Shown: in pieces, positions 36,918-45,167 of the stretch | Numbering within the stretch: position 1 is the first letter of the stretch | Layout of the letters: each line of letters starts with the position of its first letter | Assembly (NCBI RefSeq): GCF_000014745.1 | Contig: NC_008347.1 | Location: forward strand, 1,311,501 to 1,375,500 | Length of the DNA stretch: 64,000 bases | Source: Maricaulis maris MCS10 | Lineage (GTDB): Bacteria; Pseudomonadota; Alphaproteobacteria; Caulobacterales; Maricaulaceae | Direction of reading: 5' to 3' | Translations under genes and position numbers: made by a program | The notes under the pieces: generated by a model | The model's input: only the letters and a program-made list of their open reading frames with translations | What the model was told of the DNA's origin: nothing | The model's database searches: none

Positions 36918-37077
36918 TCAATCGTCCTCCGAGCCCGGCTTGCGCCGTCTCGATTTTGCCTGCGCTTTCGGGACCTTGTCTGCTTTCGCCCGCTTGATCG
37001 ACGCGAGGGAAGGCCGCGCTTTTTTGCGGGGCTTGGGCGCGATCAGCGCCTGTTCGATCAACTGGCGCAGGCGGTCA
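36918..37077 (-). pseudogene. Truncated arfB 3' remnant (first copy)
   Basis: Read on the minus strand this segment encodes the tail of ArfB (RLRQLIEQALIAPKPRKKAR and then SRRRKPGSEDD). Its first 34 bases from 36924 are identical to the intact arfB at 41944, and the rest is diverged but alignable up to the GCGGTCAC near 37078. There the match stops and the deaminase remnant begins. It lacks the GGQ domain, so it cannot make a working factor. Its stop codon is one base from the ChaN-like gene's stop. Confidence 0.85.
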
Positions 37078-37304
37078 CCGCTGCCGGCGAGCTGGGCCTG
37101 CGGGCCACGGTCAATTCCGACGACCCGGCTTATTTCGGCGGTTGTGTGAATGACAACTACATCCGCACCGCCGCCGCCATCGACCTGACCGCCGACGAGA
37201 TTATCGAATTGGCGAAGAACTCCTTCCGCGGCGCTTTCCTGCCGGAAGAAGAGATCGAGCGTCATCTGGCGGAGATTGAGGCGGTGGTGGAGGGCGTCAG
37301 CTAG
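37078..37304 (+). pseudogene. Remnant of the adenine deaminase gene with internal deletion
   Basis: Bases 37078-37101 match 35471-35494 of the intact deaminase gene, and 37091 onward matches 35721 onward. The two source segments share GCTGGGCCTGC, so 237 bases (79 codons, in frame) appear to have been lost between these short repeats. The rest encodes NSDDPAYFGGCVNDNYIRT through to the C-terminus VVEGVS. Differences from the intact copy are mainly synonymous. There is no start, zinc-site N-terminus or catalytic core, so it is not a functional enzyme. Confidence 0.88.
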
Positions 37305-37416
37305 CGGACAAGATGGGCAGCTGCCTGCCGGTGTTCGCAATACCCATTTGGAATTAAAGGCATACGAGCTGCCCGTATCCTGTATAGTGGCCGCAAACCA
37401 GTTTTAGGGGCGGAAC

Positions 37417-38898
37417 ATGCGGGCATTGATTTCGATTTCGATCATGGGACTTTCGTTGCTGACCTCGACCGCTGCGGTCGAGGCGCAGGCCAATCAGGAG
37501 CGGGTGATCCCCGAACATATTCTTGTCCGGGTCATGCCGCGAGATCTGGTGGGGGTCGATTTGAGCGGCGCCGCGCTGGCAGATGTAAGCTTCGAGCGGG
37601 TTACCATGTCCGGCGCGAACATGTCCGGCGCAAATCTCAGCCGATCCCGGTTTCCGGATGCCAATCTGGACCGCGCGGATCTCTCGAATACCGATCTGAC
37701 CGAGGCTGACCTCTCCACGGGAAGATTTGTCGGCGCAAACTTTCGAGGTGCTTTGCTGCGCAACACCTCCCTGACCGGTGCCAATCTCACCGGCGCGGAT
37801 CTGACAGGGGCCCGGGAACTGGGCTATGAGATCAATCAGGCCCGCCTTTGCAATACTCGCCTGAGCGCAACAGTGGTCCTCAATCGCGATTGTGTGGAGC
37901 TTGGAGTGCGTGCCGAGACGCGCCATCTCGTTGATCGCAACGCCCAGCAGCGTCTCCTGCAAAACCGGGCCTGTGTCGGCTGTGATCTTCGCTTTGCCCA
38001 GGCCGCCAACGCGTCGCTGATTGGCGCCGATATCTCCCGCGCCCTGCTGACCGATGCCAATCTGTCGGGCGCGAACCTGTCTGGGGCCAACCTCGTCGAC
38101 GCCGAGCTTACCCGCACCAATTTTGCGCGTGCCAATCTGTCGAATGTGAGTTTCTCCGGCCGTCCATTGCCGCGCAATGTGATATTCACCGGCACCATTC
38201 TTCGTGGCGCCAATCTTTCTGGCCAAGACCTCACGGGGCTCGACTTTCAGGGCGCCGACCTGTCCCGAGCCAATGTCGAGGCGGCCGAAATCGATCGCAC
38301 GACATTGCTCCGGGATGCCCGCCTGACCGGACTGGACCTGAGCCATGCCTCCTTGAGCCAGGCGATTTTTCCGGGAAATGACTTTCGCACCATCAACCTG
38401 ACCGGTGTGCAGATTTACGGGATGGTCCTGACCGGCGCCAATTTCACCTCTGTCGAGTTGTCGAATGCCCGGATTGTTGAGAGCAACATGCAACGGGCCA
38501 TCCTTGCCGGTGCCAATCTGTCCTACGCCGACCTTTCCGGGATTGACCTTGCTGGCGCCGATCTGACCGGTGCCGACTTGAGTGGAGCCAACTTGATCGG
38601 CGCTGATCTGACAGGCGCCAACCTGACTCGCGCCAACCTGACAGGGGCCATCCTGTTCGGGACCGATCTGACGCGTGCGATCCTGGCCAATGCCCGGTTG
38701 AACTCGGCTCAACTGGTCGGCGCCCAGCTAAGCGGCGCCCGGCTCGACTCGGCGGACCTGACGGATGCCAATCTTTTTGGCGCGCAGAACGCGGCCAGCA
38801 TCCCGGTCTCCGGCACCATGACCTTCTGCCGCACCAGGATGGCAGACGGGAGTGACCGCAGCTCCAGCTGTGGGGCTGCGGTTTCGTCGCCGAAATAG
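37417..38898 (+). CDS. Exported pentapeptide-repeat protein (493 residues)
   Basis: This protein has a signal peptide (ISIMGLSLLTSTAAVEAQA) followed by long runs of A(D/N)LXX pentapeptide repeats, which fold as a right-handed beta-helix. Two repeat blocks, about residues 45-140 and 185-460, are separated by a non-repeat stretch with Cys residues and the motif ACVGCDLRF. The C-terminus carries CRTRMADGSDRSSSCG. Roughly 60 repeats are visible. The function is unknown; exported members are not expected to be DNA-gyrase mimics of the Qnr type. It lies between two arfB remnants. Long antisense open frames across it are a by-product of the repeat codons. Confidence 0.85.
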   Translation: MRALISISIMGLSLLTSTAAVEAQANQERVIPEHILVRVMPRDLVGVDLSGAALADVSFERVTMSGANMSGANLSRSRFPDANLDRADLSNTDLTEADLSTGRFVGANFRGALLRNTSLTGANLTGADLTGARELGYEINQARLCNTRLSATVVLNRDCVELGVRAETRHLVDRNAQQRLLQNRACVGCDLRFAQAANASLIGADISRALLTDANLSGANLSGANLVDAELTRTNFARANLSNVSFSGRPLPRNVIFTGTILRGANLSGQDLTGLDFQGADLSRANVEAAEIDRTTLLRDARLTGLDLSHASLSQAIFPGNDFRTINLTGVQIYGMVLTGANFTSVELSNARIVESNMQRAILAGANLSYADLSGIDLAGADLTGADLSGANLIGADLTGANLTRANLTGAILFGTDLTRAILANARLNSAQLVGAQLSGARLDSADLTDANLFGAQNAASIPVSGTMTFCRTRMADGSDRSSSCGAAVSSPK

Positions 38899-38905
38899 CC
38901 GTCTG

Positions 38906-39080
38906 GTCCTCAGATCCCGACTTCCGGCGTATCGACCTGGTTTGTGACTTCTGCGCTTTCGCGGCTTTCACGCGTTTGATCGACGCCAGGGATGGCCGCG
39001 CTTTCTTGCGAGGCTTCGCGGCGAGGTCGAATCGCAGCTGGACGGTACTCTCGGTCTTGTTGATGTGCTGGCCATCCCGA
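38906..39080 (-). pseudogene. Degenerate arfB remnant (second copy)
   Basis: Read on the minus strand the segment begins with codons matching the middle of ArfB (near 42225-42290 of the intact gene). It then jumps to the tail region KAAKAQKSQTRSIRRKSGSED. The segment between, about 170 bases with respect to the intact copy, is missing, so the frame lacks part of the body and the GGQ end. It begins 7 bases after the stop of the pentapeptide gene and ends at the S41 peptidase stop. Similarity is lower than in the first remnant. Confidence 0.78.
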
Positions 39081-39086
39081 GCCCGG

Positions 39087-40562
39087 TCACTCTGTGCCTG
39101 ACCGCTCCTGGATGAGGGCGATCAGCTGGTCGAGGACGACATCATCGCGCCCGCGCACGACCGGAAAGTCGAGGCGAATGTCGGGTGTGACCGGGTGTGA
39201 AACAAGGTTTCCGTTCGGCCGCACGATATGGGCTTTGGGATAGCCAACCGCGATGCCGGTCTCGGCGAGCGTGAAGGTTTCCATCGCGCCATAGGTGGTC
39301 GCCATGTCGGCCGTCACTTCGCCAACGATCTCGCCGAAACCATAATCCTGCACGAGGGCCGCGACGGAAACCGCATTGGAGAAGCTGTAGCGATTGACCA
39401 GCACATAGACATCGCCCTCGAACCGGTCGTCAGCCGGTCGCGGTTGGGCGTATGGCAGGTCGATCTCGATCAGGTCGCCAGCCGGCGTTGCATCGTAAAG
39501 CTCGGCATAGGTCGCTGTCATGCCGCTGGGCACGTCCATGGCGTCGAACCGCGCCTGATTGGCAGCCGTGCTTTGCGGGCTGACCCGGACCGTGAAGCGT
39601 GAGGAAAACCGGAATGGTTGATCGGCCACCCAGGCCAGCATCGGGTCGGAGAATGAATTGTCGCCACCGGGATTGTCGCGCAAGTCGATGATCAGGTGTC
39701 GTGCTCCGGCTGCACGGAAAGCCAGGAAGCTGTCATCGACAAACCGGATGAAATCGGTCGGATCCCACACATCGCCACCGGGCTCGATGTTGAAGAATGC
39801 GAAGGGGCGCAGATAAGCGGTTTGCCCGCCCAGCATCCTCGCGTCCCGGGAATCGAGACGGAAGGGTTCCTGCCGCCCCTCCAGGGCTGCTGCCATATCC
39901 TCGCTGTTGCGAAACTCCACCTCGATTCGCGACCGCTGACCGTCGACATGCCGGACATCGAGCACCACCTCGGTGAGATCCGGCCACTCCTGCCAGATGA
40001 GGGGGCGTAGCTGGAACTCCAGGATGGTCTGACCGAAGCGAGGGGTTTCAGCGGAAACATGTCGCAGCAGGCGGGGCATCCATACGGTATTGGGCAGGTC
40101 ATTCAGGCTCAGGATTTCGTCGCCCGGCTGCAAGGCGTCGGCGGTGGATGCATTCGTTTCCACAAAGACCCGCCCGGAGCGAATTGAAAGGGTTAGAGGC
40201 AGGACCCGCCCGCCCGCCGCGCGAAAGGCCTGGTAGGCCTCACCGCCGGTTTGTATGCGGGCATGAGCGTGGCGAGCGAGCGCTGTGAATACCTGGAATT
40301 CCCGCGCGATCTCCGGAACTGACATCGGTGTATCGAATCCCGCTCGCATCTCGGCATGGCGCTGATCCATGACCGACTGCGGGGTCGCCGCGTACAGATC
40401 GGCGTGGGCTTCGCGCAATCCGGCATAAAGCTGGTCAAAATCCGTGCGAATGGCTTGTGGCGAGAACAGCCGAGGCGCCTCCGCCTCGGCGTCGGTCGGC
40501 GATTGTGCGTCGCCTTGCCCGGCGATCAAAACGGCGAGGCAGAGGGTGAATTGCTTGAACAT
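39087..40562 (-). CDS. Exported S41-family peptidase
   Basis: This 491-residue protein has a signal peptide (MFKQFTLCLAVLIAGQGDAQ) and a tail-specific-protease-like (S41) domain. A PDZ-like segment DALQPGDEILSLNDLPN is near residue 145. The catalytic region has LIIDLRDNPGGDNSFSD and VNRYSFSNAVSVAAL, where the Ser of SFSNA is the likely nucleophile. GEVTADMATTYGAMETF follows. It may degrade or process envelope proteins; the substrate is unknown. It is divergent from the CadC-like regulator across 138 bases, which suggests it is a target of that regulator. Confidence 0.85.
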   Translation of the reverse strand: MFKQFTLCLAVLIAGQGDAQSPTDAEAEAPRLFSPQAIRTDFDQLYAGLREAHADLYAATPQSVMDQRHAEMRAGFDTPMSVPEIAREFQVFTALARHAHARIQTGGEAYQAFRAAGGRVLPLTLSIRSGRVFVETNASTADALQPGDEILSLNDLPNTVWMPRLLRHVSAETPRFGQTILEFQLRPLIWQEWPDLTEVVLDVRHVDGQRSRIEVEFRNSEDMAAALEGRQEPFRLDSRDARMLGGQTAYLRPFAFFNIEPGGDVWDPTDFIRFVDDSFLAFRAAGARHLIIDLRDNPGGDNSFSDPMLAWVADQPFRFSSRFTVRVSPQSTAANQARFDAMDVPSGMTATYAELYDATPAGDLIEIDLPYAQPRPADDRFEGDVYVLVNRYSFSNAVSVAALVQDYGFGEIVGEVTADMATTYGAMETFTLAETGIAVGYPKAHIVRPNGNLVSHPVTPDIRLDFPVVRGRDDVVLDQLIALIQERSGTE

Positions 40563-40700
40563 CTGGGTCTCTCATGGCTTCCTTGGGGCGGGGCAAGGCC
40601 CGTCGTTGAAAACGGTGAAGTCTTCGCCGGTCGATCACCATGACGAGAGTTTCCCGTCTATCTGACTTTTTTCTGACCGGAAAAAGGAATCCGTAATTCA

Positions 40701-41939
40701 ATGGATTACAGCAAGCCATTTCTCCTTGGCGCATGGCGCGTCGAGCCGTCTTCCTGTGAGGTGACCGGTCCGGAAGGGGTCCGGGAGCTGGAACCCAAGG
40801 TGATGGATTTGTTGTGCCTGCTGGCTGAAGCCAAAGGAGAGGTCGTTTCGCGCGCAACCATCTCCGCCCGGATATGGCCCGGTGTCACGGTGAATGAAGA
40901 TGCCATGGGGCGTTGTGTCTGGAAGTTGCGCCGTGCCCTTGGAGACCCGTCGCGCTCGCCGCGTTATGTCGGAACTGTTCCGAAGCGGGGCTACCGACTG
41001 CTCGAGCCGGTGAGCGCGATACCGGTCAGCCCGGCGATGATTGCGCGCCTGGTACCGAACTGGATCTGGGGTGTCTGCGGTGCCTTGCTGTTGCTGGCCG
41101 CGTTTCCGGCCTATTGGCTGGCCCGTGACCAGGTCGCTGCCAATTCCGCCCCTGAGGATCGCGCCCTGCAACTCGTCGATCGCGCCGAGGGTTTTTACTA
41201 CCAGTTCGAATATGACGCGAACGAGGCGGCGATGCGGCTCTACGAGGCCGCCCTCGAGTTGGAGTCCGACAATGCCCGGGCCTTGGCCGGGTTGGCCAAT
41301 ACAATAACCCAGCGCGTCATACGCGGTACGGTGGATGAATGGCCGGCCGAGCTCGGTACGTCGCGCATAGGCAATGCCGTCGCAAACCGGATCGGCGATC
41401 AGGAAGACGCGGCGCGTCGGCTCGATCGGGCGGAATCTCTGGCTCGACGGGCCATTGCCGCGGATGCGGACTATCCGCTTGGCTACCGGGCCCTTGGCCT
41501 GTCGCTGTCGGCACAAGGGGCACTGGACGCCGCGGTCGAGGCTTATAATCAGGCCCTGACGATAGATCCGGACGCCTGGGAGGCGTGGATCAACCTGTCC
41601 GACATCCACTCCATTCGCGGTGAGGATGATCTTGCACTGACCTATCTGGAACGCGCCTATGACGCGATGGGTCGGGTTTATGACGACCAGACTGTGCTGG
41701 TGCGCCCGTGGTACAGTCCCATGGGTTTGATGATTGCCCGCGACCATGCCGCGCGATCAGATCCGGTGACGGCCGAATTCTGGTACCGGCGAGTGCTGTA
41801 CTGGGATCCCTACAATCGCGAGGCGCTTTCTGAGCTGGCCGAGCTGCTGCGGGCGAATGGCGATGCGCCTTCTGCTGAGGCATTGTGCGCTGAAGGAATT
41901 GCCCGGATCGGGGATGCAACCCTGTGTGACGGACCTTGA
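40701..41939 (+). CDS. CadC/ToxR-like membrane transcription regulator with TPR sensor
   Basis: The 412-residue protein starts with a winged-helix domain of the OmpR type (WRVEPSSCEVTGPEGVRELE, then LLAEAKGEVVSRATISARIW and RYVGTVPKRGYRLLEP). One membrane helix at about residues 119-138 follows (WIWGVCGALLLLAAFPAYW). The C-terminal part is TPR-like helical repeats (ALAGLANTITQRV, AIAADADYPLGYRALGLSL). This is the ToxR/CadC layout with a periplasmic TPR sensor. It sits next to a divergent S41 peptidase. Its stop is one base from the convergent arfB stop. Confidence 0.85.
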   Translation: MDYSKPFLLGAWRVEPSSCEVTGPEGVRELEPKVMDLLCLLAEAKGEVVSRATISARIWPGVTVNEDAMGRCVWKLRRALGDPSRSPRYVGTVPKRGYRLLEPVSAIPVSPAMIARLVPNWIWGVCGALLLLAAFPAYWLARDQVAANSAPEDRALQLVDRAEGFYYQFEYDANEAAMRLYEAALELESDNARALAGLANTITQRVIRGTVDEWPAELGTSRIGNAVANRIGDQEDAARRLDRAESLARRAIAADADYPLGYRALGLSLSAQGALDAAVEAYNQALTIDPDAWEAWINLSDIHSIRGEDDLALTYLERAYDAMGRVYDDQTVLVRPWYSPMGLMIARDHAARSDPVTAEFWYRRVLYWDPYNREALSELAELLRANGDAPSAEALCAEGIARIGDATLCDGP

Positions 41940-41940
41940 G

Positions 41941-42360
41941 CTAGTCCTCCGAGCCCGGCTTGCGCCGTCTCGATTTTACCTGTGACTTCTGGGCCTTGGC
42001 CGCTTTCACCCGTTTGATCGACGCCAGGGATGGTCGGGCTTTCTTGCGTGGTTTCGGGGCGATCAGCGCCTGTTCGATCAGCTTGCGCAGGCGGTCACGG
42101 GCATCGCTACGATTGCGCTCGCGTTCGCGGTGGCTATCGGCTTTCAGGACCAGGCTGCCATCCTTGGTCATGCGTGAGCCGGCCAGCCGCACCAGACGGC
42201 GCTTGGCGGCGTCGGGCAGGGTGGTGTTCGCGGCGAGGTCGAAGCGCAGCTGGACGGCGCTCTCGGTCTTGTTGACATGCTGGCCACCGGGACCGGAGGC
42301 GCGGATGAAACGCTCCTCGATCTCGGCCTCGTCGATCAGGATGGTCTGGGCAATCAGCAT
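41941..42360 (-). CDS. arfB: Alternative ribosome-rescue factor ArfB
   Basis: ArfB releases peptides from ribosomes stalled without a stop codon, acting through a release-factor-like GGQ domain and a basic tail. The motif SGPGGQHVNKTESAVQLRFDL is visible with the GGQ near residue 25. The tail KPRKKARPSLASIKRVKAAK followed by SRRRKPGSED is the ribosome-channel-binding part. The start at 42360 (MLIAQTILID) gives 139 residues. Two broken copies of its 3' end lie at 36918-37077 and 38906-39080. Here the gene is intact and ends one base from the CadC-like gene. Confidence 0.93.
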   Translation of the reverse strand: MLIAQTILIDEAEIEERFIRASGPGGQHVNKTESAVQLRFDLAANTTLPDAAKRRLVRLAGSRMTKDGSLVLKADSHRERERNRSDARDRLRKLIEQALIAPKPRKKARPSLASIKRVKAAKAQKSQVKSRRRKPGSED

Positions 42361-42428
42361 GACAGACTCCGCAAGCACGCCTCCTTATTGCCGTGCTTGC
42401 GGGTCTGATCGCAAGTGAGCTTGCCCGG

Positions 42429-42905
42429 TCATGCGAGGGCGGCGAGCAGGAAGCAGGCACAGGTGAGGACGGCCCCGGCTGTGCGAACATGGTTCCAGCC
42501 GCTCCACCGCTCGACATATTGCGGCCAGTAGGCGGATGTGCCGTCCGGGTCACTGGCCAGTGACTGCAGGCGGTTGTTCATCGGTATATTGCGCAGCCCG
42601 GTGACCAGCAGGACCGGCCCGACATGGCTGGCCATGCCCAGTCCCAGCCAGATCGCCATGCCCGGCCGCCCGAACAGGAAGGCGGCCACGGCCAGGGCCA
42701 GGGCGAGCGGCACCAGGGCTTTCAACAGCACCAGGAAAATTGACTTGTAGACCGTCCGGTTGAGGCCGCGCATGGCATCGGCGCCGCCGCCCGGCCCGGC
42801 CTTATCGAGACCGGGCATGACGAAGTCGGAGAAGGCGAGGAAGATGCCGGCGATGAGGCCGGCACCGAGACCCAGTAATTGGGCGAGTAGGGTCAGGGCG
42901 ATCAT
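42429..42905 (-). CDS. DUF1772 (anthrone oxygenase-like) membrane protein
   Basis: This 158-residue protein has about four hydrophobic segments and the DUF1772 pattern: an N-terminal GLGAGLIAGIFLAFSDFVMP, a middle SHVGPVLLVTGLRNIPMNN, and a late SGWNHVRTAGAVL. The family includes anthrone-oxygenase-like proteins, but most members lack a proven function. It overlaps the NmrA-like gene start by four bases and follows it in the same operon, under the TetR gene's divergent control region. The role is uncertain. Confidence 0.78.
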   Translation of the reverse strand: MIALTLLAQLLGLGAGLIAGIFLAFSDFVMPGLDKAGPGGGADAMRGLNRTVYKSIFLVLLKALVPLALALAVAAFLFGRPGMAIWLGLGMASHVGPVLLVTGLRNIPMNNRLQSLASDPDGTSAYWPQYVERWSGWNHVRTAGAVLTCACFLLAALA

Positions 42906-43759
42906 GACGCCAGCCCGGCAGCGGGTGTGGCGGCCCAGGCATCGGCCGGAACCGAGGCGGCGTAGTCGGCAAAGCTGCGCGGAGGCCGGCCCAGGGCCCG
43001 TTCGACACCGTCCATGACCCGGGCATTGCGACCGTCCAGCACGGTCGAGAACAGATAGTCGAGCAACCAGATATGATCCTGTGGCAGGCCGGCGGCGCGG
43101 GCGCCGTCGATAAAGGCCTGGTGCGGAATGTCGACATGGCGGACCGGACGGCCGGTCCGCTCGGTGATCAGGGCCGCTATATCGGCAAAGCTCAGCAATT
43201 TCCGACCGGTCACTTCATAGAGCTGGCCGTCATGCTCGGTGCCGGTCAGCGCCGCGACCGCGATATCGGCAATGTCGCGGATATCGATGAAGGGTTCGGC
43301 GGTCTGTCCGACCGGCAGGGCGAGTTCTCCGGCCGCGACCATGGGCTGGAAGGCACCCTGGTCGAAATTCTGGAAGAACCAGCTCGAGCGGATCACCGTC
43401 CAGCGCAGCCCGCTCTGGCGGATGATGGTCTCGCTGGCTTGCGCCTCGGGTTCACCGCGCCCGGACAGCAGGACGAGTTGCTCCACGCCGGCTTTGCGGG
43501 CGCGGTCGGTGAAGGCGGCGATGTCGTCCGGGGCGCCGGGCACGGCGAGATCCGGCGCATAGGCGATATAGACCGAGCGCACACCCTGCAGGGCATGGTC
43601 CCAGCCATCACGGTCCTGCCAGCTGAACGGGCGTTCGGCATCGCGGGAACCGGGACGGACAGGGATATTGCGCGATTGCAGCGCATTGACGATGAGGCGG
43701 CCGGTCTTGCCGGTGGCGCCGAGGACGAGGATGTCGGCAGGTTGGTCGATGGCGGTCAT
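42902..43759 (-). CDS. NmrA-like NAD(P)-binding oxidoreductase
   Basis: This is an atypical SDR of 285 residues with the NAD(P) motif VLGATGKTGRLIVNAL near the N-terminus. It belongs to the NmrA/quinone oxidoreductase-like group and lacks the classical YxxxK seen in FabG. Further segments are LLSGRGEPEAQASETIIRQS and SSWFFQNFDQGAF. It may be a redox sensor or quinone reductase. It is transcribed with a DUF1772 gene and divergent from a TetR regulator across a region with nested dyads, so it is probably TetR-controlled. Confidence 0.85.
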   Translation of the reverse strand: MTAIDQPADILVLGATGKTGRLIVNALQSRNIPVRPGSRDAERPFSWQDRDGWDHALQGVRSVYIAYAPDLAVPGAPDDIAAFTDRARKAGVEQLVLLSGRGEPEAQASETIIRQSGLRWTVIRSSWFFQNFDQGAFQPMVAAGELALPVGQTAEPFIDIRDIADIAVAALTGTEHDGQLYEVTGRKLLSFADIAALITERTGRPVRHVDIPHQAFIDGARAAGLPQDHIWLLDYLFSTVLDGRNARVMDGVERALGRPPRSFADYAASVPADAWAATPAAGLAS

Positions 43760-43774
43760 GGCGGTTTCCTTTGA

Positions 43775-43834
43775 CTTGACGCGGTGTAAACTTTACATGG
43801 CGTCAAGCGCCACTGACTTGACGTCGTGTCAAGT
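43775..43834. promoter_or_regulatory. Nested and adjacent dyads, likely TetR operators
   Basis: A dyad of TTGACGC and GCGTCAA (43776-43806) encloses a second dyad TGTAAA/TTTACA (43785-43797) with the same centre at 43791. A second site at 43816-43834 has ACTTGAC/GTCAAGT arms around five bases. Both lie between the NmrA-like gene (start 43759) and the TetR gene (start 43892). They are typical of operators for the neighbouring TetR regulator; binding is inferred. Confidence 0.6.
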
Positions 43835-43891
43835 GCAATCAATCCTGCGCCGGACCGCGTCGTTGCGGCGGCAAGTGGAAAGGCCGGGGCC

Positions 43892-44482
43892 ATGCCGGAT
43901 GATGGAATGTCGACGCGCGAGCGGATCTTGCGGGCTTGCTGGACCCTGCTCGAGAAGGGACAGGGCGCGAAGACCCGCATGAGCGATATCGCCAGGGCTT
44001 CCGGCGTCAGCCGCCAGGCCGTGTATCTGCATTTCAGTACCCGCGCCGAGCTGTTGATCGCGGTGACCCGATTCGTTGATGCCGAGAGTGATATCGATGC
44101 CCGCCTGGCTGCCAGTCGGGCCGCGATGTCAGGCCCGGAAAGGCTGGACGCCTTCATTGACGCCTGGGGCAATTACATCCCGGTCGTGCATCCGGTCTGT
44201 CGTGCCTTGCTGGACATGGCGCCCGCCGATGAGGCTGCGAAACTGGCCTGGGATGACCGGATGTCAGCCCTTCGCGAAGGCTGCATGGCCGCGGTCACTG
44301 CCTTGAAAACAGACGGAATTCTGCGCGACGGCCTGGATGAGGCCGCGGCGACTGATCTCTTGTGGACCCTGTTATCGGTCCGCAATTGGGAAAGCCTGGT
44401 GGAGGACTGCCACTGGACGCAGGCGCGCTATGTCGAAGCGATGAAGCGGCTCGCCCGACAGGCCTTGATGCGGACCGGTTGA
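43892..44482 (+). CDS. TetR-family transcriptional regulator
   Basis: This 196-residue protein has an N-terminal HTH of the TetR type (RERILRACWTLLEKGQGAKT, then ISRQAVYLHFSTRAELLIAV-like MSDIARASGVSRQAVYLHF). The C-terminal ligand-binding domain is helical and unrecognised. I chose the ATG at 43892; an in-frame GTG start at 43826 would put part of the operator in coding sequence. It is divergent from the NmrA-like/DUF1772 pair and convergent with purN, 18 bases away. The likely role is repression of the divergent pair and itself. Confidence 0.85.
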   Translation: MPDDGMSTRERILRACWTLLEKGQGAKTRMSDIARASGVSRQAVYLHFSTRAELLIAVTRFVDAESDIDARLAASRAAMSGPERLDAFIDAWGNYIPVVHPVCRALLDMAPADEAAKLAWDDRMSALREGCMAAVTALKTDGILRDGLDEAAATDLLWTLLSVRNWESLVEDCHWTQARYVEAMKRLARQALMRTG

Positions 44483-44500
44483 GCCGTTTGCGACCGCCCG

Positions 44501-45151
44501 TCAGTCGTGCGGGTTCATCAGCAGTTCGGCGCCGAACTCACGCACCTGCAGCCGCACCCGTTCGCCGGCCACACGCGCCTTGCCGGAGCAGGCGAGGGCG
44601 ACGCACTGGGCGTAGAGCGCATGCTCGGCATGCAACACGCGCTCACCCAGGGTCTCGGCGGTATCACCATGCAGGACAGGCACAGCGGCCTGGCCGATGA
44701 TCGGCCCGTCATCCATCTCCGGGCGGACATAGTGGACCGTGCAGCCATGAATGCGAACGCCCGCTTCCAGCGCCCGCTCATGCGTGTGCAGACCCTTGAA
44801 GGCCGGCAGCAGGGAGGGGTGGATATTGATCAGCAGGTCGCGCCATCGCTCCGTGAACCAGGGTGTCAGGATACGCATGAAGCCGGCCAGGCAGACAATG
44901 CGGGCGCCATAGAGCTTGATGGTTGAGTCGAGGGCCTCTTCGAAGGCCTCGCGATCATCATATTCGCGATGATCGACGACTTCGGTCTCGATGCCGGCAG
45001 CGCGGGCGATTTCGAGCCCGGCGGCGTCCGGATTGTTGGACGCGACCAGCACGATCTCGGCCGGAAAATCCTCGTCCTTCGCCGCCTCGACAAGGGCCTG
45101 CATGTTGGATCCGCGCCCGGAGATGAGCACGGCGATCTTGGTTTTCGCCAT
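44501..45151 (-). CDS. purN: Phosphoribosylglycinamide formyltransferase PurN
   Basis: PurN adds a formyl group to GAR using 10-formyl-THF, step three of purine synthesis. The N-terminal VLISGRGSNMQALVEA, the AGFMRILTPWF segment (catalytic region) and NIHPSLLPAFKGLHTHERAL, with the invariant Asn-His, are clear. GCTVHYVRPEMDDGPIIGQA follows. The start MAKTKIAVL at 45151 gives 216 residues. It follows purM by 16 bases as in the classic purMN pair. Confidence 0.94.
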   Translation of the reverse strand: MAKTKIAVLISGRGSNMQALVEAAKDEDFPAEIVLVASNNPDAAGLEIARAAGIETEVVDHREYDDREAFEEALDSTIKLYGARIVCLAGFMRILTPWFTERWRDLLINIHPSLLPAFKGLHTHERALEAGVRIHGCTVHYVRPEMDDGPIIGQAAVPVLHGDTAETLGERVLHAEHALYAQCVALACSGKARVAGERVRLQVREFGAELLMNPHD

Positions 45152-45167
45152 CGGTATGCCCCTCACG

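Noticed and set aside
36756-37304. 182-residue plus-strand frame running from the ChaN-like gene into the deaminase remnant
   Set aside because: The first part is out of frame with the ChaN-like gene and overlaps its end; only the last 75 residues resemble the deaminase. It is a chance frame across a join.
36918-37340. 140-residue minus-strand frame as an arfB gene
   Set aside because: Only the last 52 residues match ArfB; the rest is the deaminase remnant read backwards and the GGQ domain is missing.
37354-38712. 452-residue antisense frame across the pentapeptide gene
   Set aside because: It is a by-product of the repeated GCC/AAT/CTG-type codons; the sense protein has a signal peptide and regular repeats.
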